Positions 48,541 through 62,000 of a DNA stretch of 64,000 bases are shown here, in pieces. A program made the position numbers and the translations under genes. The notes beneath the pieces were generated by a model. That model worked only from the letters and a program-made list of their open reading frames with translations. It had not been told where the DNA came from and searched no databases. Source of the stretch: Serilophus lunatus (lineage: Eukaryota > Chordata > Aves > Passeriformes > Eurylaimidae); the NCBI GenBank assembly GCA_013399895.1, contig VXBA01001600.1, positions 124,463 through 188,462 of the forward strand, read 5' to 3'. Numbering within the stretch: position 1 is the stretch's first letter; each line of letters begins with the position of its first letter.

Positions 48541-48589
48541 GGGGGGTAAAGTTGGGGGGTTTTTTGGGAGGTAGGGGGAGGGGAAGGGG
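48541..48589 (+). other. G-rich block with G-quadruplex pattern
   Basis: Runs of G6 (48541 and 48554), then G3, G5, G4 and G4 at 48566-48589 separated by loops of 5, 1 and 2 bases satisfy the usual G3+ loop 1-7 rule on the + strand. It stands alone in AT-rich DNA. Confidence 0.65.
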
Positions 48590-49509
48590 AATGGTATTCA
48601 GTTTCAAGTCACTTTTTTGGGGTTTTTTTGTTCCTTAAAAGACATTAAGGATTTTTTTTTAATTAAGTGCATTTTTCCTTATAAACTCTTGAGTTTTGAC
48701 GCCACAGCTGCTTGTATGTGCTGGCTGTTTTATGCTTGCATTTATAGGTGCCTCCTCATAAATTCCATGGAATAATAATAGAGATAATGTCATAGTAAGG
48801 GTAACATCACGACATAATGAAGTTAATGACTACAGTTTTTTTTGTTTTAATTTTCAGTTAATTGTGATTTTAAAGTTGAAAGCTTATGCAAATAAACTAA
48901 TGGGTATCAGTCTGCTACCAGTACTGCTAAAATATATTATTAGTCTTGGAGCATTCCTATAGGTTCCCTACTGTAATTGCTAAAAAAATGTGTACAACAT
49001 CTGCTGTGAGAGAGAACCCTGAATGAAGTTCACTGTAGTTATTTTATTAATCAGATTGGGAAGTCATGAATAAGAATACTTAGTTGAATACAGAGTATGA
49101 CTGTGACTTTTTTTTTTTTTAACATTTATAATAATGTAGTTACTTGAACTGGTTTTAATGATTCCATTGGTAAAGAAGTAGTTGAGCCCCAAGGTCCTGA
49201 AAGTCTGTCAGAATTGACAATTGAAACATCTGAGTCTTAATGTTTATTTCATTACCACTGATATCTGATATCTAGGAGGAGTAGTTCTATATTTAGATTG
49301 AAAGCAAATGCGATTTCTGAATATCTAAGTCTGTCCCTTCTCTTCTCTTGTGAGAGAGGGAGAGAGTTGGACACTGTTTCTCCATGAGCTGATGCAATGG
49401 GACCTCTAATCACATCCTTTATCCACAGCTCAGAACTCTGAAATAGATATGCAGTAAGGAAAACAGCTAGGATGAAGTTCTGATGCGTAGTATCTCCAGA
49501 ATTCAGTAG

Positions 49510-50190
49510 GAGTGGTTAGAGGACTTCCTCAAAGAGCAAATTGAGACCAATAAGAAAAAGATGCTGTCTGCTAAATTCATTCAAGTTTTTAAATTTTTAC
49601 AAGAAAAGTATATAGAATCCCTTGGCAATGACCTCAGAGAAACTCAGTCTTCCCTGCAGGCAACCAAGAGCACATTACTTTGACAGGAAGCAACTGCTGA
49701 AATAGAAGTCAAAGCCTGTGAAATTCAGTACCATCAAACACAAAGGATGGGCCAGACATAATTGTGAGGACATTTAGACCAGAAACTGTCACAGATTTTG
49801 TGCTAGAATTTCTGAGTTCTGATCACACAAAATCAGCCAAACCAAAACTGAATCAACTGCTTCCTGAGGCTGGAGGTCAGGAAATGTGTCTTTACATATC
49901 ATCTGTGATAATAGTGCAGCTGAAGAACACTATATGCTCAACAAATGCTAAATCTTCCTCTCTGCCTATCCTTCAGACATAGCATAGGATGGGCAATCTC
50001 TGACCACCAAACTTCCAAATGTTTTTGTTGGCCATCTCCACCCTAAACTGACAGATGAAGAAGGTGTGTGAGTCTCTACCAGTTCTCTAACAGGGAAAAA
50101 AAAAAGGTAGCCCTGATTTTCACAGTCATTGTGATGTCTTATGTCAAGTATGAGATGCCATGAATAATAAAAAGCTCAATAAAGTTTTTC
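49510..50190 (+). pseudogene. Candidate pseudogene or transcript relic: coiled-coil-like frame, RNP2-like motif, poly(A) signals
   Basis: A + frame from 49510 encodes 57 residues rich in Glu, Lys, Gln and Leu (starting EWLEDFLKEQIETNKKK and ending with a SSLQATKS stretch) up to TGA at 49681, and continues in frame for 25 more protein-like residues (QEATAEIEVKACEIQ...) to a stop near 49759. A second frame, 49764-49982, carries 72 residues starting MRTFRPETVTDFVLEF. A third, 49988-50071, holds VFVGHL followed by KLTDEE, which fits the RNP2 strand and first helix of an RNA-recognition motif. AATAAA occurs at 50166-50171 and 50178-50183. Together this looks like a decayed copy of an mRNA for a coiled-coil protein with an RRM. 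No poly(A) tail or target duplication is visible and I cannot name the parent gene. It could be chance. Confidence 0.35.
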
Positions 50191-53100
50191 ATCAATATAC
50201 TTTTCCTGAGGTTCACTAATCATTGGTATTTCTCCTGTGTTTGCTTAAGCAATCTGTTACCTTCAGTCATCTTTTTTGTATGAACCCAGTCCCTGCATAG
50301 AGAAGATGCTAGGCAGACAAAGACATCTGTAAAGTCATCACACTATTGAAGAGCTTCATCAAACTGATTAGTCCAAACTGCATTACATCTGTTGCGTGAA
50401 TTCTGTTTGAGCAGCACAGTTCAGTGCTAGAAGATGTTCCCTAGAGACTTGTCACTCAAAACAGAAAATAGATGACTGTCCAGGCAAACAGTACAATCCA
50501 GAAAAAGAAGCTGGTGGTCTGCACAAGGACTGTATTCTTTTTTTTTAAGCAATATAAAGCAAATATTCATACAGAAAAGCTTATAAATAGTTTTGATTTC
50601 TGCAAATTTGAAAATAAATTACACTTCTGTAGATACTAGACACTGACAAAAGAACAAATCTGTTTTACTGGCGGTAACGAATAAACATTGGGGTTTTTTT
50701 CCTCATACAAACAATTTAATCTCAAAACATGTTGTAAAATACTAATACTTGTGGCTTTGGACAAGTTTTTAATAAGTGTCGGTAAAAACATGTTTGAATT
50801 TTATCTAATTTTACATCAATGGAAAACCAGAAAGAAACAGATTCCTGAATGTATTTTGCAGGAGTTGCGAACATTTGTTGTATTAATTGAACATTCATTA
50901 GCATTTCCTTCCTGGTATATTAGTCACCATCAAGCGGTACTGTGCTGACTGTGCGACTGAAATCTCTAGATAGATTATAGAGAATACAATAACTTTTAAT
51001 TACTTTCTTTTTAACCAAATATGCTAATATGAGAAAACTGTTATTAACTTCAGTAAACTGTTAAGGGACATTGCATTTCATATCTCTGGGACCATTCTGT
51101 AGTTCTGCATCTTTCCAAGAGGTTTTTATAGGGGCTTGTTTGTATTAACTGATAGAGCATACTTTGGATAGTAGTAAGTGTAATAAGACAAGATACTCTC
51201 AGATACACGTGGGTGCCTCCTTTAGTTTAGGAATAGCAAATCCAAAATATTGATAAGCAGGTCAGCCTTCATAGGCATATCAGTTATTTTGAAGATGATA
51301 ACTTGCTTTTTTTTCCTAATTTGCACCATAAAAAATATTCTCTGAGGAAAATAATATACAATAAATTTCAGTTTCACAAACCTCAGCCTGGGACACAAAC
51401 CCCTACACTAAACTTTCTGTCCTACTTATTTTCTTCTATGCCTACACTTACTATATCTTGTGGCTCCCAGGTTATGACCTTGGAGGACCATAAAGAAAAA
51501 AAGACAATGTTTGCCCCATTAGGTTTGATGGAGTTGTGCCAATCTGTGGTATTTCTTTTTGTAGTCATTTATATTTTACCACGGAGGTCATATTAGTGAT
51601 CTGACTGCTTAGAGAAAACCAAAAATTTTCTTTCCAGAAACAAACAAAGAAAGAATTAAGACATTTAATATTGTTCATCTTTAACAATGACATTTTCAGA
51701 GAGCTTTATGTTCTGGGCTTGAAATACAGCATGAATACGTGAGATGTCTGTTCCATCAATGACAGCCCAAATATGAAAAAGTCCCAGCACTTTCTGCTCC
51801 AAAAGAGGGAGCTGTGACATGCTACAGATTCAGAAATCTATGTTTTGATAATCCTCTGTCTTCAAAGATAGAGGCCCTTTAATGACTGATTTTAATTTTA
51901 AAAACCCTTCTACTTATAACTTTATTAATGTTCTCTTTAAACATACCTTTTTTGGCAGTATAAGATTTTTAAAATGACAATGAAAAGTATATGCAATGTT
52001 TATGATCTGATTTAATGCCATTTTTAAATGAGAAAGTTATTAAAAGATGAATCATGTTACAGCTAATAAAAACTGAGAGGAATCACAGGAGCATGGGCCC
52101 AGTCAGAAAGCTGTTGCTTTTTAATGTAGAAATATTGTGAGATACTATTAAATGGATCACAGGGACTAAGCTTTTAGTTCTTTACCAAGGCCTGTACAGA
52201 AGATATGAGGTTCAAAATCAGTACACACCGTGTGTATGACTTTGAATTTGCATTTGAGCTTTGCATAAAAACTGTATCTTAAAATGCTTTGCGGAATTGT
52301 GTAAAACAAATTGACTACAATACAACAAATGAGCTGCAAATTAGCAAATTGGTATTTGTACCGATAACAGAACCTTTAAGGAGAGGATATGTAAGCAGTA
52401 GGTGCTGTGATAATTAGGACACCTGTGAGAGCAGCTACACCTAGCTTAGGGTTTGAAAGCCGTGGGGACAGATTCTGGGACATGTTGGTCAAGCAAAGAG
52501 GAGAAAGGAATGGGAAACTGAAATAGCCAAGAATCCTTTGAATACTCTCATAATTTCTGCAGCTTTAGTTAATACCTAGAGGCTTCACCATATAGATAGT
52601 ATGCACCAGTAGAGAAGAACCAATAAGGGGAAGGAAGGAGGGGTGTGCACCAAGAGGGAAAAGATTTTTTATTTATTTATTTATTTTATCCATAAGTCCA
52701 TCAAAACCTGGCAGTCTGAAGTGATGGGAAAGATGCATAATATGATAAAGCTTGGTAACCAGCATGTGTGATTGAACAAACCAATGAAGAGATAATATTT
52801 GAAAGCTTTACAGCTTGGAAAGCTGTTAGCAAGCTGGTGTCCCCTTCATCATTTTTAATTTTACTTTTACTGCCCTTCATTTACTTTGACGGGTTGATGT
52901 TGCCATGGTGCAGTTGAAATTCTCATAAAAGTGCTGTTACCCTTTCAGGATGGCTATTTTTTCCTAGAGTTTATACCACATTTTATAGTTATGTCAGAAG
53001 GTTTACTTGCTTTATGAATTCTCCAAGCAATGAGACTGCTCTAAAAACTCTGAGTTGCAGTTCAGATTTTGCCTTTGCCTTTTAATTTGTGAGATTTAAC

Positions 53101-56100
53101 AACCAGTGTGTTATACCCCTATATAATTAGAATAGCATTTAAAATATATCCTTTTGTTAATACAGGTTAATAAAATTATCCCTTGTCACTCACCTTTTTG
53201 ATCTTTAATTTCTTTAATAACAACAACATAAAAATATTTTTTTGACTAAAGCTATATATTTCCTTTTTATACTATCTCCCAACTTTTAAATGACTTATCA
53301 CATTTAGGAAAATAATTTTAAAATCTCTTCCTGTTCCCTGTGAAATATACATGCCCAGTGTTCATTGAGATACTCTCATTCTCACAGTGGAAGTTCATTC
53401 ATGTCAGATGAGAATTGCTTTTTTAATCACAATTAATTTCCCCTTTGCTCGCTTTATAACAATTCAAGTAAAGGATCTATAGATTGAAACTTTTGTCAAT
53501 GATATTGTGAGTTATACTTTTTGTAAGATGTTTTTTAAAATGAGCATACACATATTGTTAAACCCGAAAGCCTGTTAGTCTTTAAGAACTGTCTTACATG
53601 ACTCCTACTTAGTTTGAACAACAGAACAACTTCACAACTTGAATGAAACTTTGAGGTGGGAGAGAATGGAAAGGGCCAGAAGAGATTTTTCTAGACTGTA
53701 CATTAAAGTCTTGAAAATTTTTTCAAGATATGCTTATTAGATTAATTCATTAATTAGCATTTATTTGTTGTTTTAGAAGAAAAACAATACTTTAGTAGCT
53801 GCCTTTCATAGTAACACTGATTCTAGAGGAGGAAAGGGAAGTTTCAGTTAAAACTCCACTGAATGGGTATTTATTGCCTTTATCTGAATTAGAAGCAAAA
53901 ATTAGAACCTCTGATTTTGCTGTCTCTTACAACAAGCCCTGCAATAGTGCTCTGGAAAAGAAATGAAGCAATGTCCTTAAAGGCAGCACAAACTAATCTA
54001 GAGAAAAATGCAAGTTACACCTGCACGCTACTTTAAAAAATCAAAATTTTTGACCTGCTCAGACTTAGTTTGGTCCAATTTCTGGCATTAACAGAAAATT
54101 AAATTAGCAAACAATGTTTAAATATCAAATAAGAGTCAATGAGCAAATAGAATAAAATCTACAAATGGCATTTTACTACTACAGGTAATGTCAGATACTC
54201 CAGTTCTTAGTACTTTGCTGTAACAATGTGTTGTAGAGCAACAATTGGGCTTAATTTGATGCTTTGGGCAAAAAAATAACTAAAATCTTAGATATTTGCA
54301 CCTCAGAAGAGCTACGCTGTATTATGTGTCCTTCGGCTCTAACAGGAACGGCAATTATTGATTTTCACAGCTTTGCTTTTGTTTCCTTCCTCTTACTTAT
54401 TTTACAGTATGACATACTGACCAGCACTGTCATATAAACATATATTGTATTTTTGCATAGCAAAAGGATTGTTGCCTCACACAGGGCTGAGTTATATACT
54501 CTAAGCAATAGGGGAACTTGACTAGTTTTTCTGGATTTGTTAGGCATTGAAGAGGTTTCCCACAAATTTGAATGATACATTTGAAACTCAGAATTTAGAA
54601 GGAAGCTTGCCTTTGAAAAACAGAACATTAGAAAATTACATCTAGATATGCAAGCCATCCAGCTATAGATTTGATCTGTTCATGTGAATAAGGAACTTAT
54701 ATATGATCCTACACGCACTAGTAATTTAGTGAGGAGTGAAAGGGAAGTGGAAAACAAATATTCTTGATTCAAAGGTATTATTGCAGCATAAAGTGGGTTT
54801 TTTTCCCTTAATAGGTTTGCTCCCATCACCCTTCCCATGCAGGTCTTAATTGTTTTATTATTTTAGCTGAATGACAGTTTAAATGTCATTGTAATCATGA
54901 TCTGTCCTTAAAACTGTATCATTTTGTTTTGATCTCTTGTTACTTTCCTTCTTAATTGGCTTTTCATTCGACCAGGAGACTTACGATGGCAACCACAGCA
55001 CAGCTGAAAAACAATTCATTATATCAGTCACAAACTCTCATAATGGAGCACCTTATTAAGAGCAAGTTCTGCACTTCTTGAAGGCACAAGATAAATAAAG
55101 TTCATAGTCCATTATTTGAACAAGAGTATCTGACTTATGGCAAATCTATCTGAAAGAGTATTGTAGAATTGTATTTTATCTTTAAGAAATGGGTTTTCTA
55201 AAAGTAAGATATTTACTTCTGTTGCAGTAAAGGATTCAAACAGAATTTCTCTCTAATGTTTGTTGAATCATACTAGAATGATGAGATACAACAGAGTCAT
55301 ACATCAAACAACCAATGTGAACAACTTAGCATTGTATTTTATTTCAGGAGAGAAGGCTGAGCAGAGAATGCCGAATGGCTTTACCAAGAACACACTCTCT
55401 CTTCCTTATTTACCAAGCTATATATACAATGAAGAAGGTGACAGCACTCTTAAACTTTTTCTACTGCTGAAATTTATGGATGCTCACATTTCCTTTTCCT
55501 TTGGTAAAGAATGTCACGGTGGCAGTGCTGAAAACTGCATTTCTCTAGCTCTGTAGAACAGCTGTAATATAAAGAGAACCAAGGCAGTTTTTCAGTAGAT
55601 TTTTCTGTATGTGCTCTACCAGTTCGTTCTCTTTGTCAAGTATACAGTTAACATGGGTGAAAAGAGAACTCTCCCTTTCTTCCAAAGTCTGTTTTTTGGG
55701 GGGTTTTTTCAGCTTTTCCTTACTGTGTTGCAACAACTAACAAGCACCACAGGTAGTATTTTCAAGCTAATGAATTTCTTATTAGAAGTCTTCTACTTTA
55801 AACATTGAAATGACACTAAGAATTCATTCTTTGAGTGCCTGTCAGGCATCATCAGACAGCCACTGGATTTTAGTATCACCTGGAAGGAATTCAGATTTAT
55901 GGTTCAACATCTGAAAAATGCTATAATGCACTGAAACTTCCTGTACAAGATCATTTGATTTTGGATCAAATAACACAATCAGATTCGATCTTGTCATGCA
56001 AACACTTCCTTCTAATTTTTACCACAAGTATCAAGAGGCCAGCCAATCCTCTTGGTATTTCTTAATCTGTGGCTACACATAAGATTTGAGAAAACAGTTA

Positions 56101-56786
56101 CTCTTTATACAAAATTTCTTAAAGTATAAGTGGAAAGGAGATTTACTGTGATTTTCCATCCCGTTATACCAACTCCTTCATTCAACTGCCTCATTGTCCT
56201 TCTCATTTTGAACTTCTACTCCTGGATAGGGAGATTTCACTTGGAATACATAGACGAAGCGCCAGGAAAAAGAAAAAAAAAAGTAGCTCTCCATTCTTGC
56301 TATGCTATCTACCACTTAATTCTTTTTTACAATTTTACTTTCTAAAAACTGAGCCAATGAACAGTGCTCAATCACTCAATCTCCCTTGTCTTAGTGAAAG
56401 TAGATATACTGTAGACTGACTACCAAGCCAGTGAGCTAAAATGGAGACAAGAACTAAAACAAGATGAGTCCGTATACCATGGCTGCAAGTGGGTCTACTA
56501 GAAATAGGGTTTCATAACTGTTAGCAAGAGTTAAGTCTGGTTGTGCAGTTTCTCACTGTCATGCGTACAGACTGCCTGCCGCACAGGGGGAGATAACGGA
56601 CTGCTTATGTGTTGATTTTCTTTTGAAAACAAACAAAGCATTATACTTGCCATATTAATGATATAGGCCTCATCTTATGATTTAATAGCATACTGTTGAC
56701 CTCAATCATATTAATTGAATGCCCCTGTATCATGAACGGTGAGATTACTCTCACAGTTGCATATAGGGTCAGCTCTGCTAGACCTG
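50191..56786. other. Unique AT-rich noncoding DNA
   Basis: No gene or clear mobile element in 6.6 kb. An (ATTT)n tract lies at 52667-52687. Open frames reach 98 codons (55260-55556) but have no domain or splice context. Confidence 0.55.
52667..52687. repeat. (ATTT)n microsatellite
   Basis: About five ATTT units within a T-rich stretch. Confidence 0.8.
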
Positions 56787-57116
56787 TGTTACATGTACAG
56801 GTGGCTTGCGGAAGCTGAACTCACAACGTAGGCCTCGTTATGAGATAGATGTGTTTTATTCTGCGCAGGGAGCAGGGTTACAGATTCATTCCAAAGACCC
56901 CGCTCTCCAAACCACGTGACTCCCCCAGGTTTATATACCCTCTCTACAGTGGAAGGTGTCACATAGCTCTTATTGGGTCCTGCTCGAGGCCCTCCCCATT
57001 CTCCACCTTGGCCCGGGACCCAGAGACCTCCTCCCCACAAGGGGTAGAGCTGCTGCTGCCATTGCCCCACTACAGGGAAACACGTTCTTTCTAGGAGACC
57101 TTGAGATGTTGTAACA
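56787..57116 (-). mobile_element. Compact LTR (about 330 bp), minus strand, class II-like
   Basis: Read on the minus strand the block starts TGTTACA and ends TGTAACA, a perfect 7-bp terminal inverted repeat with TG...CA ends. In order it has a CCAAT box in GGACCCAATAAG (plus 56972-56976), TATATAAA (plus 56930-56937), an E-box CACGTG (plus 56913-56918) and AATAAAACAC (plus 56855-56860), then a U5 of about 65 bases. It is GC-rich against AT-rich flanks. Size and layout suit a small avian class II LTR. No matching target duplication is visible (CCTG left, GTTA right). Moderately GC-rich sequence continues to about 57252 with a purine-rich minus-strand stretch near 57138-57155, so either internal retroviral sequence remains or the LTR is longer than given. 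Confidence 0.68.
56930..56976 (-). promoter_or_regulatory. Minus-strand LTR core promoter (CCAAT and TATATAAA)
   Basis: CCAAT (plus 56972-56976) lies 34 bases upstream of a full TATATAAA (plus 56930-56937) on the minus strand; transcription would start near 56903 and run left. Confidence 0.6.
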
Positions 57117-59021
57117 GTTAGCTACGGTGATGTCTAGTCCCCGCTCTCCCTGCCTTCTTATCTGATGTTCGTGTCCTGTGCTTACAGAGACTCTTCTCGT
57201 GTTAGCCTCGTGTCTGAGAGCAAGCCTCAGCTCCACCCTCCAACTCACATGGATGTAAGTGATCTCTGGCTTTATTCACTGGAAATAACTTTATTAGATG
57301 GTGTTTACTTGTTTGACTAAAATATATGATTCTCTGTGTTGGGTCAGTGATAGAGATTTTGGAGATGAACAGTATTCAAAGGTATGAAAGTTTGTTGTGC
57401 GTGATTTTGCTAGGCTGCTCTAAATGAAGGACAGATTAGCCCAAACAGTATATGCAAAGAAATTGTGTTGTTTAATTTTTGAATCCAAGGGGTTTACATT
57501 TCTGAATTCTGGGATAGTAATTTTGTTCTCAACTTTTTTTCTTCAGCCACTATTGCATTTTCAAGTGTCCATGCCTGGTTTTATGTCCAAGGCTTACAAA
57601 GATTGTAGTTTGGGGATCCTGGGAGTGTTTCTGGAGGAGAATTTTTCTTGAAGGAAATTTATCATGAATAGCTGGGTGGATTCTGGTGCAGCTGAAGTGT
57701 CTGATACCAAGGCAAATGACATTGTTTAAAAATGATGACCATGAAATGCAAGTACATTGCAAATCACTCAGGTGCAGAGTCTTGGAATAAAAGCACTGCA
57801 GGGCTGATGTATGGACTGATGTTGCCATTTAATGTGATTTCCCAGCAAACCTTTCATAAAATTCATGACTGTAGCTGACCTCTGTTACTGTGTTCCTCTT
57901 AGGGGAAAAGAAAAAAAGGCTATAACCCAGCTCTCTACAGCAGTGCACTGAAAAGTGATGTGCGATGTGAAGCAAGGTGAGGGGAATCATGTTCACTTCA
58001 CCACAGACACTAAAGGTGAGCCTGTAGTCAAGCAGTTGATTAAATGTCACAGTATATTCGACAGTCTTCCAGGCTGACAAGGTTCTATTCTGACCAGCTT
58101 CAAACTAGGAGTCTGATTCAAATCACATTTTCTACCAGCTTTACTCTCTTGCCAGTGTTGCTTTACAGCTATGAAAGTAAAAGCAGAATCAGCCATCAGC
58201 TGCCAGCAGCTAACACACAGCTTCTTTTTGCTATACTTACCACAAAATACAAGACGAGGCACTTCTTATAGTCTTTCGGTCTTGTATTAGATATAGTTAT
58301 TTGGGTTCTGCTTTATGTATGGCTGTGAGTGTTGACTTTTCCAGAAATCAGCAATTCTGGCTTGTCCAAAAAAGTCCGGCTGACATGGTCTTGTCTGAGC
58401 CACCTCCAGGGAGAGCAGATAGAAGTACAGATGGGGAAAATTGTAATAGTAGAGGCGCTCAGGCACCATGAAAATGTAAAAAGAGGCAAACAGTATATAG
58501 TCAGACAGACTATGGTTAGACAGCATTTGTTTTTTTCCTTTGTAAAACTAAATCAAAATCCCCCTCTCATTCCAAGTTCCCTGTCTTTCAGCTTCCAACC
58601 CTTCTCTAAGTACCTCTTTAAATTGGTAGAGTTGAGAAGGCATAGTCTTTCACAGATAAGATTAATTCCATACTTTGGGAAATGGAAAATTAACAGTTGC
58701 TGTAAGTGCACACTTTTGTCACTATCAACAACTAAAACCAATTTAGCCCTTCCATTCACTCAGATCAAATTAGTAAACAAATATGAGCACAATGCTTTTG
58801 TCTTGATGTGAATCTTTACCCTCCTGGTGAATATTACTTGTGAATACAAATTGAGGACACTAAGTGTCTCCAGATCACCTGCGTGATCTTGATATACTAT
58901 CAGTAAAGTATGGCATGTTGTATATGGTTCTCTATGAGAGTGATGATTAGTCCCTAACAGTCTGTGACACAGTTGAGGAAATTGTTTCCCCGTTCCTAAC
59001 TCCACCTTGTCTCTTCTAGCG

Positions 59022-59052
<31 letters not shown>

Positions 59053-62000
59053 ACAATGGGCAAAGTGTGACTGGAAGATGTAAAAAAGGAGATCTGTGAT
59101 GATGAATTAATAATGTAGGGTTTATCTGCTCAACAATGTGCAAAAGCTTCAAATTAGCTACCAAAATTCTCCTCCCAGTTAGGTTTCGGTAACATGTGGT
59201 GGCAACTGCAAGTCAGAGCTTCCACAATTCCATACAATTTCTAGCCCAAACAAACTGTATGTATAGTAATACAGTGCAGTAGTGTAAAAAAATTTACAAT
59301 ATAATTAAATTTTTTATTCTAGTTCTCTCTGGGCTATATAGTCCCTGCCTGGTTTTTTATTTACTCCATAGCTATTCTTGTTCTGTAGTTATTTCCTTTA
59401 GATTGTAGCACTAAGGTCAGTCTAAGGACAAGATGTTCCTTCCAGAGATGAGTTGTGAACAGTAACAAGTAGACTGTGTAAATGCTTCTTTTTTTCTGTG
59501 TCACACTGAAAACTGAGCTTGGTAGAAAAAATAAAAAAGTCCTACAGCTCAGAATTTAGGTCCTAAATTCAGATTTTGAGGTTGACATCACTCCTTTGAT
59601 GTCTCTGATTAAATTACAACAGAGTAGATACAAGATGATCCAAAGCCATGCCTATGGAAGTTGTAATTCTCCGCGTTTGATAATATTTTTTGTAGCCACT
59701 AAAATGCAGAGGACAGGATTAGTTTGGGGTTTTTGTTGGCTCTCCTCCCTTGTTTTACTTAATTATTCTTTCCAATAATTTCATGTCATTTTTTTCTCTT
59801 TTTAAAATACTGTCTTGATTCATAAGCAGTGTTAGAGATCTTGCATCACACTGCTAGGACATAAGTACAAATAAAATAGTTATGGCTACTGTTCTAAATA
59901 TTTGCTTCATGAGGGCAGAGGATTTTTAACATCCAGACAGAACAATTGACTAATAGAAATTGAAAGAGTGGTGGTAGTATCACACTTTACTCCTCTTTCT
60001 CTTTCTTCTTCTGGACAATATAAATGTGCTGGTGGTACTAAATGCCTTCATTCATAAGTGAGTACAATAAAGATTAGTCTTTAATTATTTCTGGCATATG
60101 TCCTTTAAATTGAAAGCCTGTAAATCGCAATGGGCAAAGGGTAATATGTCTTAACAGGTTACACCTCCCAAAGGATTTGTTGATTGACATCAAAATTGTT
60201 TTCCCTCCTTCTCTTCTGATTGACAGAATGGCAGGTGTGAAGGGATGGCAGTGTGCCGTAATAACGTGTCAAAAGACCTTAAATCAAGACTAATGTGACT
60301 TCAATGATAAGCTCCCAAACGTTTGTATGGCAGAAAATGGAACTGTAGGGCAGATTCATCTTGGGACTATTCTATCTTTGCACTTTCTAAAAGCGCTTTT
60401 TAGTTAGGGTCCTTGGCTGATTACGGGACAAAGGTTTTAGGAGTATTTCTTCTTACAATGTCATCATGGGGAGAAAAACTATGCTTACTTCTGTGAAGAA
60501 CTTACATCTAGTGTTGTGGGTTTTTTTCACAGTAATTTTATCCAGAACTTGAAATAGATAAGAATATACTTGTTGCAGCAGCTACTGATGGTCACTCTTT
60601 TAGACAAAACTCAGCATTTAATGCTTGAAGAAAAAGTAGAATGGCAGCAGCATCAATAAGGGTGACACAGAGACACAGTCTCATTTAAGCTACATCTGAT
60701 GTGCAGTTTGTACAGAATTTTCTGACACAGAGGGGAAGCGAACTTTCAGTTGAAGAGATGATGGGTCATTAAATCTCCATTTTACTATACAAGGATGAGT
60801 CTTTGCATGCATAAATATAAAAAATTGAACAAAATATAACAGAAGTTGAAGTCCAGTCAAATGGTGATACAAAATAACCCCAGAGACTCTGCATAAAGAG
60901 TCTAGCAGTAGTCTGAAGTCTGCCCATAAGGGCAGACAGATCTTTTCTAACCTTCTCAAAGTTTCAGATGAGGGCCTCGTTCCCCAATTTCTGTATTTGG
61001 GACATATGAAGGGAGTATGGGAGAGTACCAAATGCAAATTTTTGTGTATAAAACTCAAAATGCTTTTACACGTTTTTACAATGTCTCTTAGGACAAGAGA
61101 TTTTGCATTTGTTTTACAGGTTTAGTCAGAATGTTATGAATTTTAATAGGAGAAAAATGGAAGTCCTGTTGATTATTTCTCTTCTTGGGAGAGCAATTTT
61201 TATGCATTAAAACTGTAGGCCATTTTAAGATAATTATTATCCAGAGAACTTCATGTTGAAAATTTATAGCAAACCTGCACTTGGATTTTAGAAACTGTCT
61301 ATAAAGTAAAATCTTTTCTGTATTAAAAATGCAAATATGTCTTATTTATATGCATAAACAAACAAGAAAATCATTTTATGATAGGTACAATGCATGGGTG
61401 TTGAAAGACACAGATTTTTCCCTGCAAGCTTAATACTCAGAATTTACACAAGATGCTTATGATGGATGGAAAATCACCACTGTTGCACAAAGGGTGGGGG
61501 AACTCATACTGAAATATCCTGTCCAGCTCAATCCCATTGGAACAGAGCAAATGTTGCAGTAATACCATATGAGTGTGAGGAGTGTATGAAGATTAAATTA
61601 GAAATTCTAGAGTATGAACACCCAGAGTAAAATTATTTCTTATACAACATTCACAATAGGTAAGATATGAACCATGTTGGCAAGACATATAGGAGAAACT
61701 TCCACTAACTCCTCATGTACATTCTTGACACACAAGAAATGAGGTTTTAGGATATCAGGATTCTCTAAATAAATTAAACAGAAGATAAAATAGTTTAAGA
61801 TCTTAATCTGTGTCCACTTGTTCAGTCTCAGTCTGCTCAGTAACAATTAGCTAAGACAAGAGGCACAGGAGGACACATCTTTGTGGAGAAGACAGCATTT
61901 TTCAGGTGTGTTTTCCAGCAGGTCTGTATGGAAATATTTTGGTTAGTTCTCAGCAATATGATGACTGATATTGGAAAGGAAGGACCGATATGATAAAAGC

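Larger units (their letters stand above)
47844..49509. other. Unique AT-rich noncoding DNA
   Basis: No gene. Contains a (GTTT)5 tract and a G-rich block, both listed separately. Confidence 0.5.
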
